This document shows positions 25,340-37,000 of a stretch of DNA of 64,000 nt, piece after piece. The notes under the pieces are model-generated. The model had not been told where the DNA came from. It searched no databases and saw only the letters and a program-made list of their open reading frames with translations. Position 1 is the first letter of the stretch. Each line of letters starts with the position of its first letter. The position numbers and the translations under genes are program-made. The DNA lies in assembly GCA_008973525.1 (NCBI GenBank), contig WACJ01000406.1:1860001-1924000 (forward strand), read 5' to 3'. This DNA comes from Stenopsyche tienmushanensis (Eukaryota; Arthropoda; Insecta; Trichoptera; Stenopsychidae).

Positions 25340-25450
25340 TGACTATACACTCATCCTCCGATTTACGAGGTACTTTTATTGCGCGGTTTTATTTTAACGC
25401 GATCGAGAATATATGTTTTTATTTTGATGCATTTTTTTATGATTATGAAT
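25340..25450. mobile_element. Possible Tigger/pogo-like terminus
   Basis: The segment contains TCCTCCGATTTACGAGG, then TTATTGCGCGG and TTTTAACGCGATCG. This is the style of Tigger ends (compare TCCTCGACTTACGACGG at 3.39 kb). It stands just upstream of a transposase-like C-terminal fragment, which fits, but no partner end was identified. Confidence 0.35.
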
Positions 25451-25497
25451 TGATGAATTAGTTGATGATAATTTTATGAATTAGTTGGCCTTATTTT

Positions 25498-25816
25498 AAT
25501 ACCCAAAACGGATCATGTAAGTGAAGATGAATTTTCCGAACCGCCATTATTTACTGCAAAGAATTCAGATGAAGCTCTCAACCTGGCAAGAAAATTGGAA
25601 AGCATTGTATTCAAAATTGATCCAAACACGGGACGTGCTGTGAATTTCCCAAGAAACCTTCGAAATAATCGTGCACAATATGAAGAAATATATAAAGACC
25701 TTATGAAAAATAAAACACAGTGCAAAAATCACACATATTTTTTAATTAAAAAAAAACTACTCATGAAAACTCAGATATTTCCGCTAACTCTTGAATGTAT
25801 CTACCGTGTAAATTAA
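25498..25816 (+). pseudogene. Probable DNA-transposon protein fragment (Tigger/jerky-like C-terminus)
   Basis: An uninterrupted + frame starts without a good ATG and reads KTDHVSEDEFSEPPLFTAKN, then SDEALNLARKLESIV and a basic tail with NFPRNLRNNRAQYEEIYKDL. An acidic linker followed by a helical SDEALxxxxKLE segment is reminiscent of the C-terminal region of Tigger/jerky proteins, but no diagnostic catalytic motif is present. The codon composition is less AT-biased than the flanks. It could equally be a remnant of another gene. Confidence 0.35.
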
Positions 25817-25829
25817 GGGATGAGTTTAA

Positions 25830-27290
25830 TTATAATATCATGTAAACTTTGATTTTGCATTGATGATCATTTGATGTTTATTTCCAAAAGCTCATGCATA
25901 CTTAGAAGTCAAATAAATAACAAAAAAGTGCTTCGATAAAGTGCATAATTTCGTACCAAAATATACGGCATTAATACGTGTTCCGTATTTTAACTAAAGC
26001 TCAAAGTTTTGTTTTGAGCTTTTGATGAAAAAGTTACTTTTTAGCGGCTGTAATCCTTTTCAGAATAAAGTAGAGAGCGTATTAGTTATGCTGTGAATTT
26101 CCATTAAAGCATCATGCGTCTTTATTTCTTATAGGTAAAATCTAGGGGATGAAAATTATTTAGAATGAAATTTCAAGCAATATTTCCGAATGAAAGTATG
26201 CTCGACTGGATTAAATCAAGGCGCATTTATGATTTAATATTTTGAAATGTTGGTCGCAATTGTGATTTTAGCGTTATTTAATTTCTTTTAATCAAGCAAA
26301 AAGCCAATTTAAGCTTCCGGATGTTTGTTGCGTTTTTTGCTTCGTTTGGATGGTGTTTATTAAATTTTTACAACGCGGCTAAAATCCATGTTGGCCATTT
26401 CGAATGCATTGCGACGAAATTCGCTTATTACATTTAAGTGCACCGTTGCTGGAAAACTGGCGTAACTCTGACTATCACAATTATCAAAATTTACATATCA
26501 CGTAAGCGGTTAACGCTTCCCGCATGTACCAATTGTGTCACCGTAGGCTTTGTTTATTTGCCACGAATTGAAGTTATGCAATAAGCGAAAGCCTCCCTTG
26601 AATTACATGTTTTTCCACAACAATTTATGCTCCGAACATTTTAGTGGCATACCTATGAAATTTAAACGCGACATAAATGCATTATGATTGTCAAATATTA
26701 TCTAGCAGATGTTACAGCGTAGAAGCAAATTTGTTATTTTTTTTCGAACATCAGATAAAACTGACAATTGCGAAAATCCACTCGCCAATATAGACATCTT
26801 TATAGACTCATGGAAGAGCATTCAAAATAATTGTGCAATTTGCCACACGATATCTTTGCAAGACTCAATTATGTACTGTGACTCAAGAACCGTTACGGAG
26901 ATCGACTTAATTGTCGCAAGAAAAGATAAATTCACGTTCAAGCGTAAAAAATAATGTATTCCGACTAATTTAGGGATATTTTGCCCCTCCTACCCCATAA
27001 TATTGTTAAAATATCATATTATTTTTAAAAAATCAAACCTACCTCTGTTATATTGCTTTTAACTTATAGCAATTATTCTCTTAAATAGGAAAAGTTTTAA
27101 TAATTTTTTGAAGGATTTTATATTTTGAACTTTTTTACAATAAAATATACGATTTCTTATCCACACATGTGAGATAAATTTTCACCAAACCAACAAAAAC
27201 GGGAGATCAGAAATATTGACATTTCAGATTGATCGTCTCGTTTCATATTCAACCTGATTTTTTGAATTTGAAAGGTTAAATACTAGTAGT
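25830..27290. other. AT-rich DNA, nothing recognised
   Basis: A short + frame at 26709-26954 has no recognisable motif. No element or RNA gene was seen. Confidence 0.4.
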
Positions 27291-27338
27291 AGGATCGCTT
27301 ATACCGTCAGTAAGTGGTGCTAATGGTGCTTAGATCTT

Positions 27339-27612
27339 AAATATTTTCTTTTATTTACGGAGAGAGAGGCTACAGCTATGAGCCTGCGGGAAGGACATCT
27401 TTCCACAGCCAAGGCTATCCGTCGTCACCTTAGAACGGAAAACGGTGCACTCGCAAGAATCTATATAGTTATCAAGAAAACAGATTATATTCCTGTTAAT
27501 TTAACACATTGTGTCTAAAGGGGGACAGTAAGGTGTCGGTGTTAATCAAGCGAATTGCATTTGCATAGACCAATAGCGACATTGCGCGGGGATACCATTT
27601 TGCCCATGCAAC
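27339..27612 (+). repeat. GC-richer dispersed repeat, copy 1 of an imperfect direct pair
   Basis: The segment matches 27923-28245 in the same order and orientation. Shared blocks include GAGAGAG, CAGCCAAGGCTA/CAGCTAAGGCTA, CGGTGCACTCGCAAGAA/CGGTGCACGCGCAAGAA, TAACACATTG, GATGTCG.TGTTAAT and GCGGGGAT..(T/C)GCCCA(T/C)GCAA. The two copies are well diverged. No coding potential or family was recognised. Confidence 0.7.
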
Positions 27613-27725
27613 AGCATTAATATATGCAACTAATGACATATAGATATTGTTATAAAGTCACTCTTTAGAAATGATGTATGAAAAGAGCGTAATTCAATAA
27701 ACTGATAAATTAACTTGATATAAAC

Positions 27726-27800
27726 CAGAGCTGGCAAACCTACGCCCCACAAAAAATACTTTTTCGGCCCAGCCAACAAAGCAGAGCCCCTGAGTAGTTC
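27726..27800 (+). mobile_element. hAT-like terminus between the two repeat copies
   Basis: The sequence starts CAGAGCTGGCAAACCTACG and reaches CGGCCC within about 45 bases. This resembles the outer ends of many hAT elements (CAGAG...GGCCAACC...GGCCC). No matching inverted end or transposase was identified, so the boundaries are uncertain. The repeat unit at 27923-28245 may be the inside of the same element. Confidence 0.45.
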
Positions 27801-27922
27801 CCCGCCCCCACGTTCTTGTTGGGATGGCCGCGCTAGCGCATGGGTCAGTTCTATCGGTCTGTGATGTTGCTGGACGAATGGATGGGAATAGAAGGGCGCC
27901 GAATAGAAAGACTCTCTTTTCT

Positions 27923-28245
27923 AAATTACTATTTATTCCACACGAGAGAGAGAGAGAGATCTGGCTGCAGGAGGGACGACCTCCCGCAGCTAAGGCTAAT
28001 CGACGATTCTCCCGACTCCCGCCTCCTGCGCGTCATTACCCAACCGGCAACGGTGCACGCGCAAGAAGCGATCGGTCGGTAAGCAGGTGCGATGTCTCCG
28101 TAGGGCCACAAGAGATGGCGCTGTTAAAATAACACATTGCACCTGAAGAGAGACGAAAGATGTCGCTGTTAATCTGGCGAATTAAATCTGCTCAGATTAA
28201 CAGCGCTTCCACGTGGGGATGATAAATCGCCCACGCAATTGAAAA
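27923..28245 (+). repeat. GC-richer dispersed repeat, copy 2, with a GA microsatellite
   Basis: This is the second copy of the repeat at 27339-27612. It contains a (GA)n run at about 27942-27958 and CCTCCTGCGCG and TCGGTCGG segments. Two overlapping frames (27824-28132 and its shadows) span it, but they have no motifs and are probably by-products of the higher GC content. Confidence 0.65.
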
Positions 28246-28259
28246 ACGAAAATTTAACA

Positions 28260-31200
28260 CACATCTGACATACGACATGAACAAATCAAGCTTAGGTGAA
28301 AGTGCATCATTGTATCAAAAGTATGCGAAAAAAACTTAGAACTGAATTTGAAACAAGATTAACAGACTTTAATTCTTTTTTTTTTGTTGACTTCGATTAT
28401 TTTAATAAATATAGAAACAGTACCTAACCATATACAAATAGCGACCCCTAAAGTAGAAAAGATAGTAGCAGAGAAGAGATGCCAAGTATCAGGAAGAAAA
28501 CATTAAATTGTCCTTTTTATTTCTGTGTCAATGGCAGGTTTATCTCTAGACCTTAAGGGATCCAAGAAAGTACTCAAAGAGTGTGTTCATTCTTTGAAAT
28601 ACATGATATCATTTTATACGGCATGTAGAAATCGTGGTTGAAATACCATCAATTGAAAAATTAGATTTTTTTCTGTGTCCTAATGCTGCGTAATAGTAAA
28701 ATCGTAATAGGAAACCGCGCTTATCAAGGGTCGAAAAAAGAAGCACATATCAACCAAGAAGCTATATTCAATAAGATTAGAAAAATGCATTTTTATTTAT
28801 TTAAATTAATTTCAGCGTTCTCAGTTCTCAATCATATATTTTTAAATCATATGTACATATTTGATTATTATTTTTAAATTTGAAATGCAATTAATTGAAT
28901 TTTTTTAAAAACATAATAATTATTCTAATTTGGTTGGTGCAAATAATAACTTGAATTGTTTTTATACAATTCGTCACTAGATGGCAGTAAAATTGTTCGA
29001 AATTTAAGTTACGTCGGATTTTAGCAAGTACATATATTTTGAAAAATTGTAGAAGATTTATAAAAAATCATGATTAAAAAGTTCTTCTTAGTAATAGTTT
29101 GCGTATTAATTTTGCATTTAAAATTATTCAAATATGTTGTATTTTATTAAGAATTGAATGGAATCACCATTATAATATTCGCATAAATAATTTGGCAGCT
29201 GTAGGATGTATGCCATATAAATTTAGTATTTCATATTTGTATACCATTATTCGTTATAAAAAAGGTTTGCCTTGCGAAATATTTGCCGTGCGAGACAAAA
29301 AATATGCCTCATGCTAAAACTGCGGCCAATTTTGAAATCAAAATTTTATTCCATAAAATATTCCGGGCTCTCCAACAACTGGTAATTTTTTCAAATATAA
29401 TGACTGTAACTAATTCCACACTTGGAGAGGAGGCTCCGAAGACTAAATGCATTCGTGAAAGCTAAAATGCAGTGACCCAGTATGGAAAAAATTCAGGTGT
29501 AATATTTCTCAGCGCCTTTCTGTAAGCTTAGTACGAAGTAAACACGGATGCATGCGAACGATAGGCATTATGTAATGCAGGGGAGGCTTTTGCTTGCATG
29601 TAAAACCCAGATAATTTAAATCCTCTATATGGAGGGCTTGGCATGCTGAAAAAATAAATAGATGGATTCGCGCTATAAAGTACGGAGGGCTTTTAAGCTC
29701 GCGAAAATGTGGAAAGTCTCCTCATTAAATCTACATGATCGTGATACAAGATTTAAATTTAAAGCGCATCCTTAGTGGAGGTCGTAAGTGGTGACCATAG
29801 ATAAATTTAGTCGTTAATTATTACTGAGCTGTAAGCAACACTTCCATTGACCTAATTCTTCTATCTTTAACGTTATTCCTCCAGGCAGAAGAAAACTACA
29901 AGGCGATAAATTTGACGTGTTTAAACGCTTATGGCGAAACATCATCCACTTATATGGATGTTGAATTTATTTTTAAGGCGAGCATTGAGCTTGAAAATGC
30001 TTAGTTACATTTTGAACGATAAAACAACTTTGCAGAAGTGATTTAATTCCTCCTGGAGGAAGCAGGAAGCTTCATGACATCTTATGCTTAACGTAACATA
30101 ATAAACAGACGTGTAAGTTTGCAACTTTAAAGCTGTAATAGTTGCTGTTGTAAATCTACATGAAATATGATAAAACAACTGATTTTCATTGAATTAGAGC
30201 TTTTGAAATGAAATTAATTAAAAAATGATAATTATTAAATCAGATAACTAAATCAGAACCACATTAAAACTTCGCAATATCATCACGAAAACTTGAGATA
30301 TATGATAGTATAAAGTCATTGAAAACTTGGCAAGGAAATCAGAATGAGTGTCTGATGTCGCCATCCATTCGTTACTGAAGAAGAAATCTTAAAAAAATAC
30401 ATCAATTCCTATTCCAAATCCCGGTTTAAACATGATCAAATACACAAAAAATATACCCAAATTTGATCTACTGAAAAATAAATCATAAATATATATGTTA
30501 TGCTACAAAGTCAGTTATGCATCAAACGAGATAAATAAAATCAATGCCAAATATATTAATTCAAAACTGCATTAATTTCACATGAAAAGTATTGAAATTT
30601 CAAATAAAATATGATATATTATCATTAAATAAATTTACAAAATGGTAAACATTTCAACATCCATAATTTGTATACAGGATAATTTTCCAGAATGATTCAA
30701 AGATGAAAATTTGTTGAAAAAAAATATTTATTTTGATATTATATCTTTTTTATCTGCAACAGAATATGTCGCCTAGAAGTGAATAAAGGCATATCATCCT
30801 GAGCCCAGGCGTCATGTAAATTGAATTTTCTTCGAAGAAAATGTCGGATGTAAACGGTTTAGAATTTTATTCACCACCAGTAATCAAATAATCTGCAAGA
30901 ACATGTATATATGCTCGGAGGAAAAGTGGCGAAGTACATTGAAAATTGAATAAGACACCAGGGATGGTTTATGCATTACAAAATGCAGATTGGCAAACTT
31001 AACACGGCGATGTTATAAAAAAAAAGTTTCGGGATTCTTACGCTCAATCCGCTCTCATCCAAGCTCAATTATTACATCGCAAATTATCTAGAGGTCGGAG
31101 ATGAGAAATTCATCCCCTTTTTACATAAAACTTTAATGATAAGGAAAAACGCTGGCGTCCATTTGATTGTGTAAAAGAGGAAAAAGCTCAGACGTTGAGA

Positions 31201-32770
31201 TATTAAAATGCTAAATGGACTGCTTTAATAGATGTAGTCTTTTTCAACGAAAAATGTCAGCTTATATTCCCATAGTGGTGCTTATAAGCTGGAAAATTTG
31301 TTCGAAATGAAAGCTCGTGCTCGGCAATTAAAATTGGATTTTTTCGTGGGCTGAAAATGTTAATCACATTTTATATCGCATTAGGGATGGATCAATGAAT
31401 ACATCGAATGCAATAAAACATTTTAACGCGACAACAAATTAAGGCGTTAATTGCTTGATTGTCTTAATATAGTAATAAGATAGGTTTTGAAAATTCAAAA
31501 TATTTCATTATTAAATACACATTTTTCAACACACATCAAGAATATTTTTTCAAATCAATTGGAGTGAAACCCTAAGAAAGAGAGCTTTTGGAAATTTCGA
31601 TTATTAAGCTCAACCAGCTGCACTTTAATCGCTTTTTTTTAATCAAATTTTTGAAGTCGGTGGATACTATTTTTCAAAAGCGAATGCATCGATATTATTG
31701 AAATTTTGCATACAAATAGAAAATATTTAGATTTTTGGTATATAAAGCTATCATGAATTATCCTGATTCCACAAGGATACTTTATTCTAAAATATCTCTG
31801 AAAACCAACTATATTATATGCTTCAAAGTTTGAATAAAATATTTCTTTTATTATGTAAAAAAATAGAGAAAATATACCATTTTTACGTCTTTAAACCCAC
31901 GTAATCCCTTAAGTATTGCCATAAAATATACAAAGCAATACATCTAGCATATGAACCATCTGAAAGGACATTGTCAAAACACGGTAAAACTGCTTTTATA
32001 TGATCTAATAAATTTTCTTGTTTAAATTAATTTTAAAAACCTCTTTATAATAAGGAAAATGTAATAATAAAATGATAATATCGTCCGTCTATTAAATTCA
32101 AAGATACATTGAACTTCTGTTGATTGGATTTCAAAGAAAAATTTCAATTCAAAAATTTTTTAACAATGGTGGAATATTAAAAATCGCAACGCGAATTATT
32201 TATATTGACGCAATCAGGTTACAAACGTAAATGAATATTGAATGAATGACTCTGCGATAAAAAATACTTTTCCAGTGTCTTTAATAGGACAATTGCTGAC
32301 CTCTTTGGCATGGTTTTCATAGCAACTGTATGTTTTTAAAAATATGGTCAGTAGACACACCTCCTGTGGGCTTCAATCCAATATGGATTGATTCAATCAT
32401 GCTTTATCTATGATGGGCCTCACATTTTCATTATATGATGATTCAAGCCAGTTGCTTAAGTGTATTTTTTCTCCAAATAATTGACAAATTGGCTCCATTA
32501 AATGAGTAAAAATCGATTTTAATTCGATTTACGTAGGAGCTTTTCTCCTTAAATCTATTTAAATTCACGATCTTATATATAATGTATATAAATTGTAATG
32601 TAATACGACTGTTTCAAATTGAGGCATTCATAATTCACATTCTTTCAGACTCAGCATTTAACAAAGTTTCGATTTACGATGAGGTTCATATTTATCTATG
32701 GATGAATAGATTGATACAGAAATTCAATATATTTAGCACGTTTTTATCAACCCAATTATAGCTCGTTTAA
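28260..32770. other. AT-rich desert, nothing recognised
   Basis: About 4.5 kb without a recognisable exon, transposase block, RNA gene or element terminus. Short frames at 28683-28877 and 29099-29465 are unremarkable. Confidence 0.45.
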
Positions 32771-32784
32771 TGGCCTAAATACGT

Positions 32785-32925
32785 TCCAAAAAGGTTGGCC
32801 GTAAAGCGAAAAGCCGTATAACGGAAAAACTTAGCAAATGATCTCTAAGCGAATAGCGTTTTTGATCGTATAACGAAACATTTTGGGCCGTAAATCGAAA
32901 ATAGGCCGTTTTAGCGAAATGTATA
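32785..32925. repeat. Short tandem-like GTATAACGAAA motifs, possible transposon end
   Basis: Four related motifs follow each other: CCGTAAAGCGAAAAGCCGTA, CGTATAACGAAAC, CCGTAAATCGAAAATAGGCC and GTTTTAGCGAAA. Such repeated CGTAT/AACGAA strings are typical of Tigger/piggyBac-type element ends. No mirrored end was found within reach. A GC-richer stretch at 33010-33330 follows and may be the same element. Confidence 0.35.
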
Positions 32926-33358
32926 AAAAATGGTCATATATTTAAGTGTGTATTGCGTACTTTGAGATCATTTTTTTATTCTTATATTGAATTGTTGTTT
33001 TCTGTTGTTGTTTCAGGTGCTGACCACTTCATTCTTCACAGTGCAGCGCATATCTGAAATCTTGATTGCGGTTGCTGAACGGCGAACAGCGAAGCAGCGA
33101 AAACTACAAATTGCGAGTTAACCCTTGCAGTGCTTTACTTTGCCGGCGAGGAACGATCGCGAAAACCGATAAGTTATCATGCTTTTTATTATGTGCTATT
33201 TGGTTATATTTTTCGCTTATTATTCAGCACATCATTTAAGAAATGGTCCGCAAATCGGAGCTCGTTTTAGAAGCGTGAGAAACCATAATAGCAACAGAGC
33301 CGTCGTCCGACGATAATCAATAATCAATGATAATTAGGTGTGATTTGGGAAATCCGAA

Positions 33359-33586
33359 ATGGATTTTCACGAGATTGCGCAATTGATCTACAATATAATG
33401 GTGTTGTTTCACAACATATTCACTTACATATATATTACGGTGATGTTAGTTTTTATAATAGAATACATAAGAAATTTTTATGTCGCTGACACAAACATTC
33501 ATGACATTATTGAAGAAGACGATTTTAAAAATCTTCCTACGAGTATTATCATTATTAACGACACAGTGGACAGAATCTTTTTCTGA
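33359..33586 (+). CDS. Hypothetical 75-residue protein with hydrophobic N-terminal half
   Basis: It starts at an ATG. Residues 8-45 are strongly hydrophobic (one or two possible membrane segments). The second half is acidic: DTNIHDIIEEDDFKNLPTSI, then IIINDTVDRIFF and a stop. A second open frame 0.25 kb downstream (33815-34003) ends with a similar acidic block, DMITFDDFASSIIICDNFAM, where the SIII codons differ at silent positions. I do not recognise the family. AT-rich DNA readily yields hydrophobic frames, so this may be spurious. Confidence 0.25.
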   Translation: MDFHEIAQLIYNIMVLFHNIFTYIYITVMLVFIIEYIRNFYVADTNIHDIIEEDDFKNLPTSIIIINDTVDRIFF

Positions 33587-33814
33587 GAGCGCGCAAGCAA
33601 TATGGAGTATAAAATACGAAAAATACTCTTCTTTCTGCTCGTGTACATCGAAGTAAACTCAATTCTTCAGTTCGTAATTATAGTATATCGACTTTTTTGT
33701 TACTACTATTGGTTTCCACTATCGAGATGATGATCCAATATTTGATACACAAAATCAAATTTTACATTTTTATACAAAGTCAAACCAAAATGACATGTTA
33801 TAATGGCTCTGTAA

Positions 33815-34003
33815 AGTTCATTTTCTATTTCTTTTTATCTCCAAAACAACAAAATTGATTGCGAAGATGTCGTATATAATGATATTTATGCAGACATGAT
33901 AACATTCGATGATTTTGCATCCAGTATCATAATATGCGACAACTTTGCAATGAATATAATTAAAAAATCTTTAAGTGCTCTTATGCATATTCAATATGAA
34001 TAG
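33815..34003 (+). pseudogene. Possible diverged partial copy of the 33359-33586 frame
   Basis: The frame is open for 62 codons without a suitable start ATG. Its C-terminal part, DMITFDDFASSIIICDNFAM then NIIKK, aligns with DIIEEDDFKNLPTSIIII of the upstream frame with about 9 identities in 25. The N-terminal hydrophobic part is missing or lies in another frame: a 42-codon hydrophobic frame starts at the ATG at 33601. If real, it would be a broken tandem duplicate or a split gene. Confidence 0.2.
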
Positions 34004-34009
34004 ATATGC

Positions 34010-37000
34010 AGAACGGAACTAAAAGATTATTTGATTACATTTAAAAACCATTCACCAATGGCTATTCAATGAGTTCGTTCGCGCATCCAAAATTAACGGC
34101 AAACATTTGGCCATTAAAGCAAATTAAATTCCCATATTCTGGCATCCAAATTTTAATATTTTTGACAAAATCATAAATGCATTGAAATTTAAAAAAAAAT
34201 GTATTTTCGCGCGTAAGGACTTAGTGGATAGCCGATCCTTTTTTAGTTTTTTTATTTTTATTTTTTTTTTAAATTCCAATATTTATTAGTTGCTCTATGA
34301 CAAGGCCATAAAAATTGTTTTTCTTGTAATAAAATTTAATTTGTATTCTACCTCTGTCACGTGACATGCTTGACAATAAAAATATGAAAGCTGTGAAAAG
34401 CTCGCGAAAGCTCTACAAACTCATAAACTGTTATCATTAAATATGTGAATTTCAATTCTATTCTGTTTGTTAAATAATTTTATGCGATTTTCCAATACTT
34501 TAATTAAGCTTGTATTAGTTGTATGCTGTTAAAATTTATAATTCATCTTAGAAAATACTGTAGATTATTTTTACTTTATGACCATAGACTGTACATTGAA
34601 AGAAGGCTTTCTTATAGGGATTATAACATAATGCTGTAGTTATAAATATTAGTTTTTTAACACATTCAGTTAGACTGTAATATTTTTTAGCTGTAACTCG
34701 CTTTCATACAAAGTTTCTGAAATATTTATTGTGAATGAAAATAATATTTTTTAGCAAGCACATATTGATTTAATCGATAAGAAGTGAATGTGCAACATTT
34801 TTTTCGCAATGAGCAATAGATGGCGATGAGCTGCCGCTTTTTGCAAAACCATTTGATAACATTGCAAATTTTAATGAAACATTTCAAATAACATCAAATG
34901 CGATTTTATTCACATTCATTGAGCATGTCATGCAAATTAAATACCATAGATCACACAAAACAATATTGATTATCACATTTTGCAACATTTTTGAAATTAG
35001 ACATTTTGATTATTTGATTGAAAATTGATTACTTGAATTTTATTTCAATTTAGCTCGCTTAAAGCCTAAAACTTCGTTTTTTTAACTCATACTATTTAAT
35101 TAAGATTAAGTATATCATATATATTTATATATTATATAAAAGCTGGTCTATTTGATGTATTGTAACGTACAATTATTAGGATTAATCAATGTGCACTATA
35201 ATGTACATATTCAAATCTTAGTGCATATATAAATTTATTAAAATATTTCTAGCTTTAAAATATATAAAAATATTTATATAAATACCCTCAACATCATACA
35301 GATTACTCCTTAGCACTATGTAATAATTGTATTTGATTAATTTTATTTGTCATCATATTCAATCAATATACCATTAGAATCAATAGAAAATCTAGACATA
35401 TTCCAATCAATAATAGTCTTATAATTAAGAACATAGTTGAAATGATTTTCTGAATTTATTCAAAATATTAATAACTGGATTAGCTTGAATAACAATAAAA
35501 TTGCTAAAAACACATCTAAAATATATTTTATAATCCATATAAAAAGGATTCAGAAAATCATACTTTTATCACAGATAACATGTTTAATCAAATTTTGAAT
35601 ATTGATGTGTGGATGTTGTTAATTCGATGTGGATCATAATCCAAAACACAAAAAAAACATTAAAATTCTGCTTTTTATGCTTCTTATTCGCTAGGATTAA
35701 TCAATAATATACATATATATTTATATATCATATTAAAAAACGAGGTATGAGATTAACCGAAGGTATGAAGAGATCAACAACGAAATCAGGGTATTAATGA
35801 TATAAAGGGATGGTTCAAAAATGACTAAGCGAATTTGTATGTGGATTGATGGTAATGATGAAAGGATTCGTTTTCGCAGACAAGATGTCCAATTATTGTA
35901 ATTTTATGAAAATCACAAATATAGTGTAAATATCAAATGTTTTAATGTGTAATTAATTAAAAGAGGATAGCTCTTAGGTTAATTCAAATTTCTTGATGTT
36001 GAATTGTAAATAAAATGATCTATGGATCGATGTGTTATATTAAGGTGATTGAAAATGAAGTGATATTTGGCAATGTGATTGAACAACGAGTGTTTGACAT
36101 TCGTATAAGATGTGCGTATTTAATGGACGATATTTAGAGTGTGTAATAAAATAATAAGATTGTTTTAAGTTTATACATGTGAGTGTTATTTTATAAATAT
36201 TATAAAACGGAATAACGAAGCACGCTGTGTTGAAATGGACAATTGAACGGATGCAGATCCTTCGGGATGATAAAGTGGGATCGTTTTCCGATTTCAAAAA
36301 AATTAGAGCGTGTTGCAAAATTATCAGTGTGTGTAGATGAATAAATATATCGTATTTTTCAGCATTTATGAATTTTCAGCCATTGTTTAAGACAACAGCA
36401 CATCCATCAGCAATGCCAGATTTATATTTTTGATTGAACGATTCAAATAAATTTGATACGTATATTTTTCCAAAATTAGCTCAATATATATATATATTTT
36501 TGAAAACAAACTAGTCAAGGAACAGATATTAAAAAATATTAGCTTAAAAACTGGATAAAACGTAAAATTAAAAACCGGAAGTACAAAGGAAGTAGGATTT
36601 TTGATTTGTGAAATAAAATCATGTTTTACATAGCTGTGATTTTTGCCACTTTTAGTAAACGTCTTTTATTTTGCACTTTTCATCCCATTTTTAAAAATCA
36701 TAGATGAGCTTGTTTGATTAGAGGCTCGCTATTTAACTCCTAGTATCACAAATTTCTATTTTGACATAAAAACAGATTTTATTTTTTTAACTCCCTCAAA
36801 TATAAAAAATATTTTCGTTGTAAATAAAGCAAATCAAATCAACTAAATATCTGCACCCTTATTGTTGTCGATGTTATTAAAGTTACTTGTAAAAATAACT
36901 GCAACGGTAGAGATTCCATAGACTGAAATATTAGTCTTGTATTATACTATATGTTTTGTATCTTTGTGTAAAATAAGAGCGTATTGCAGTCCAATTGAAG

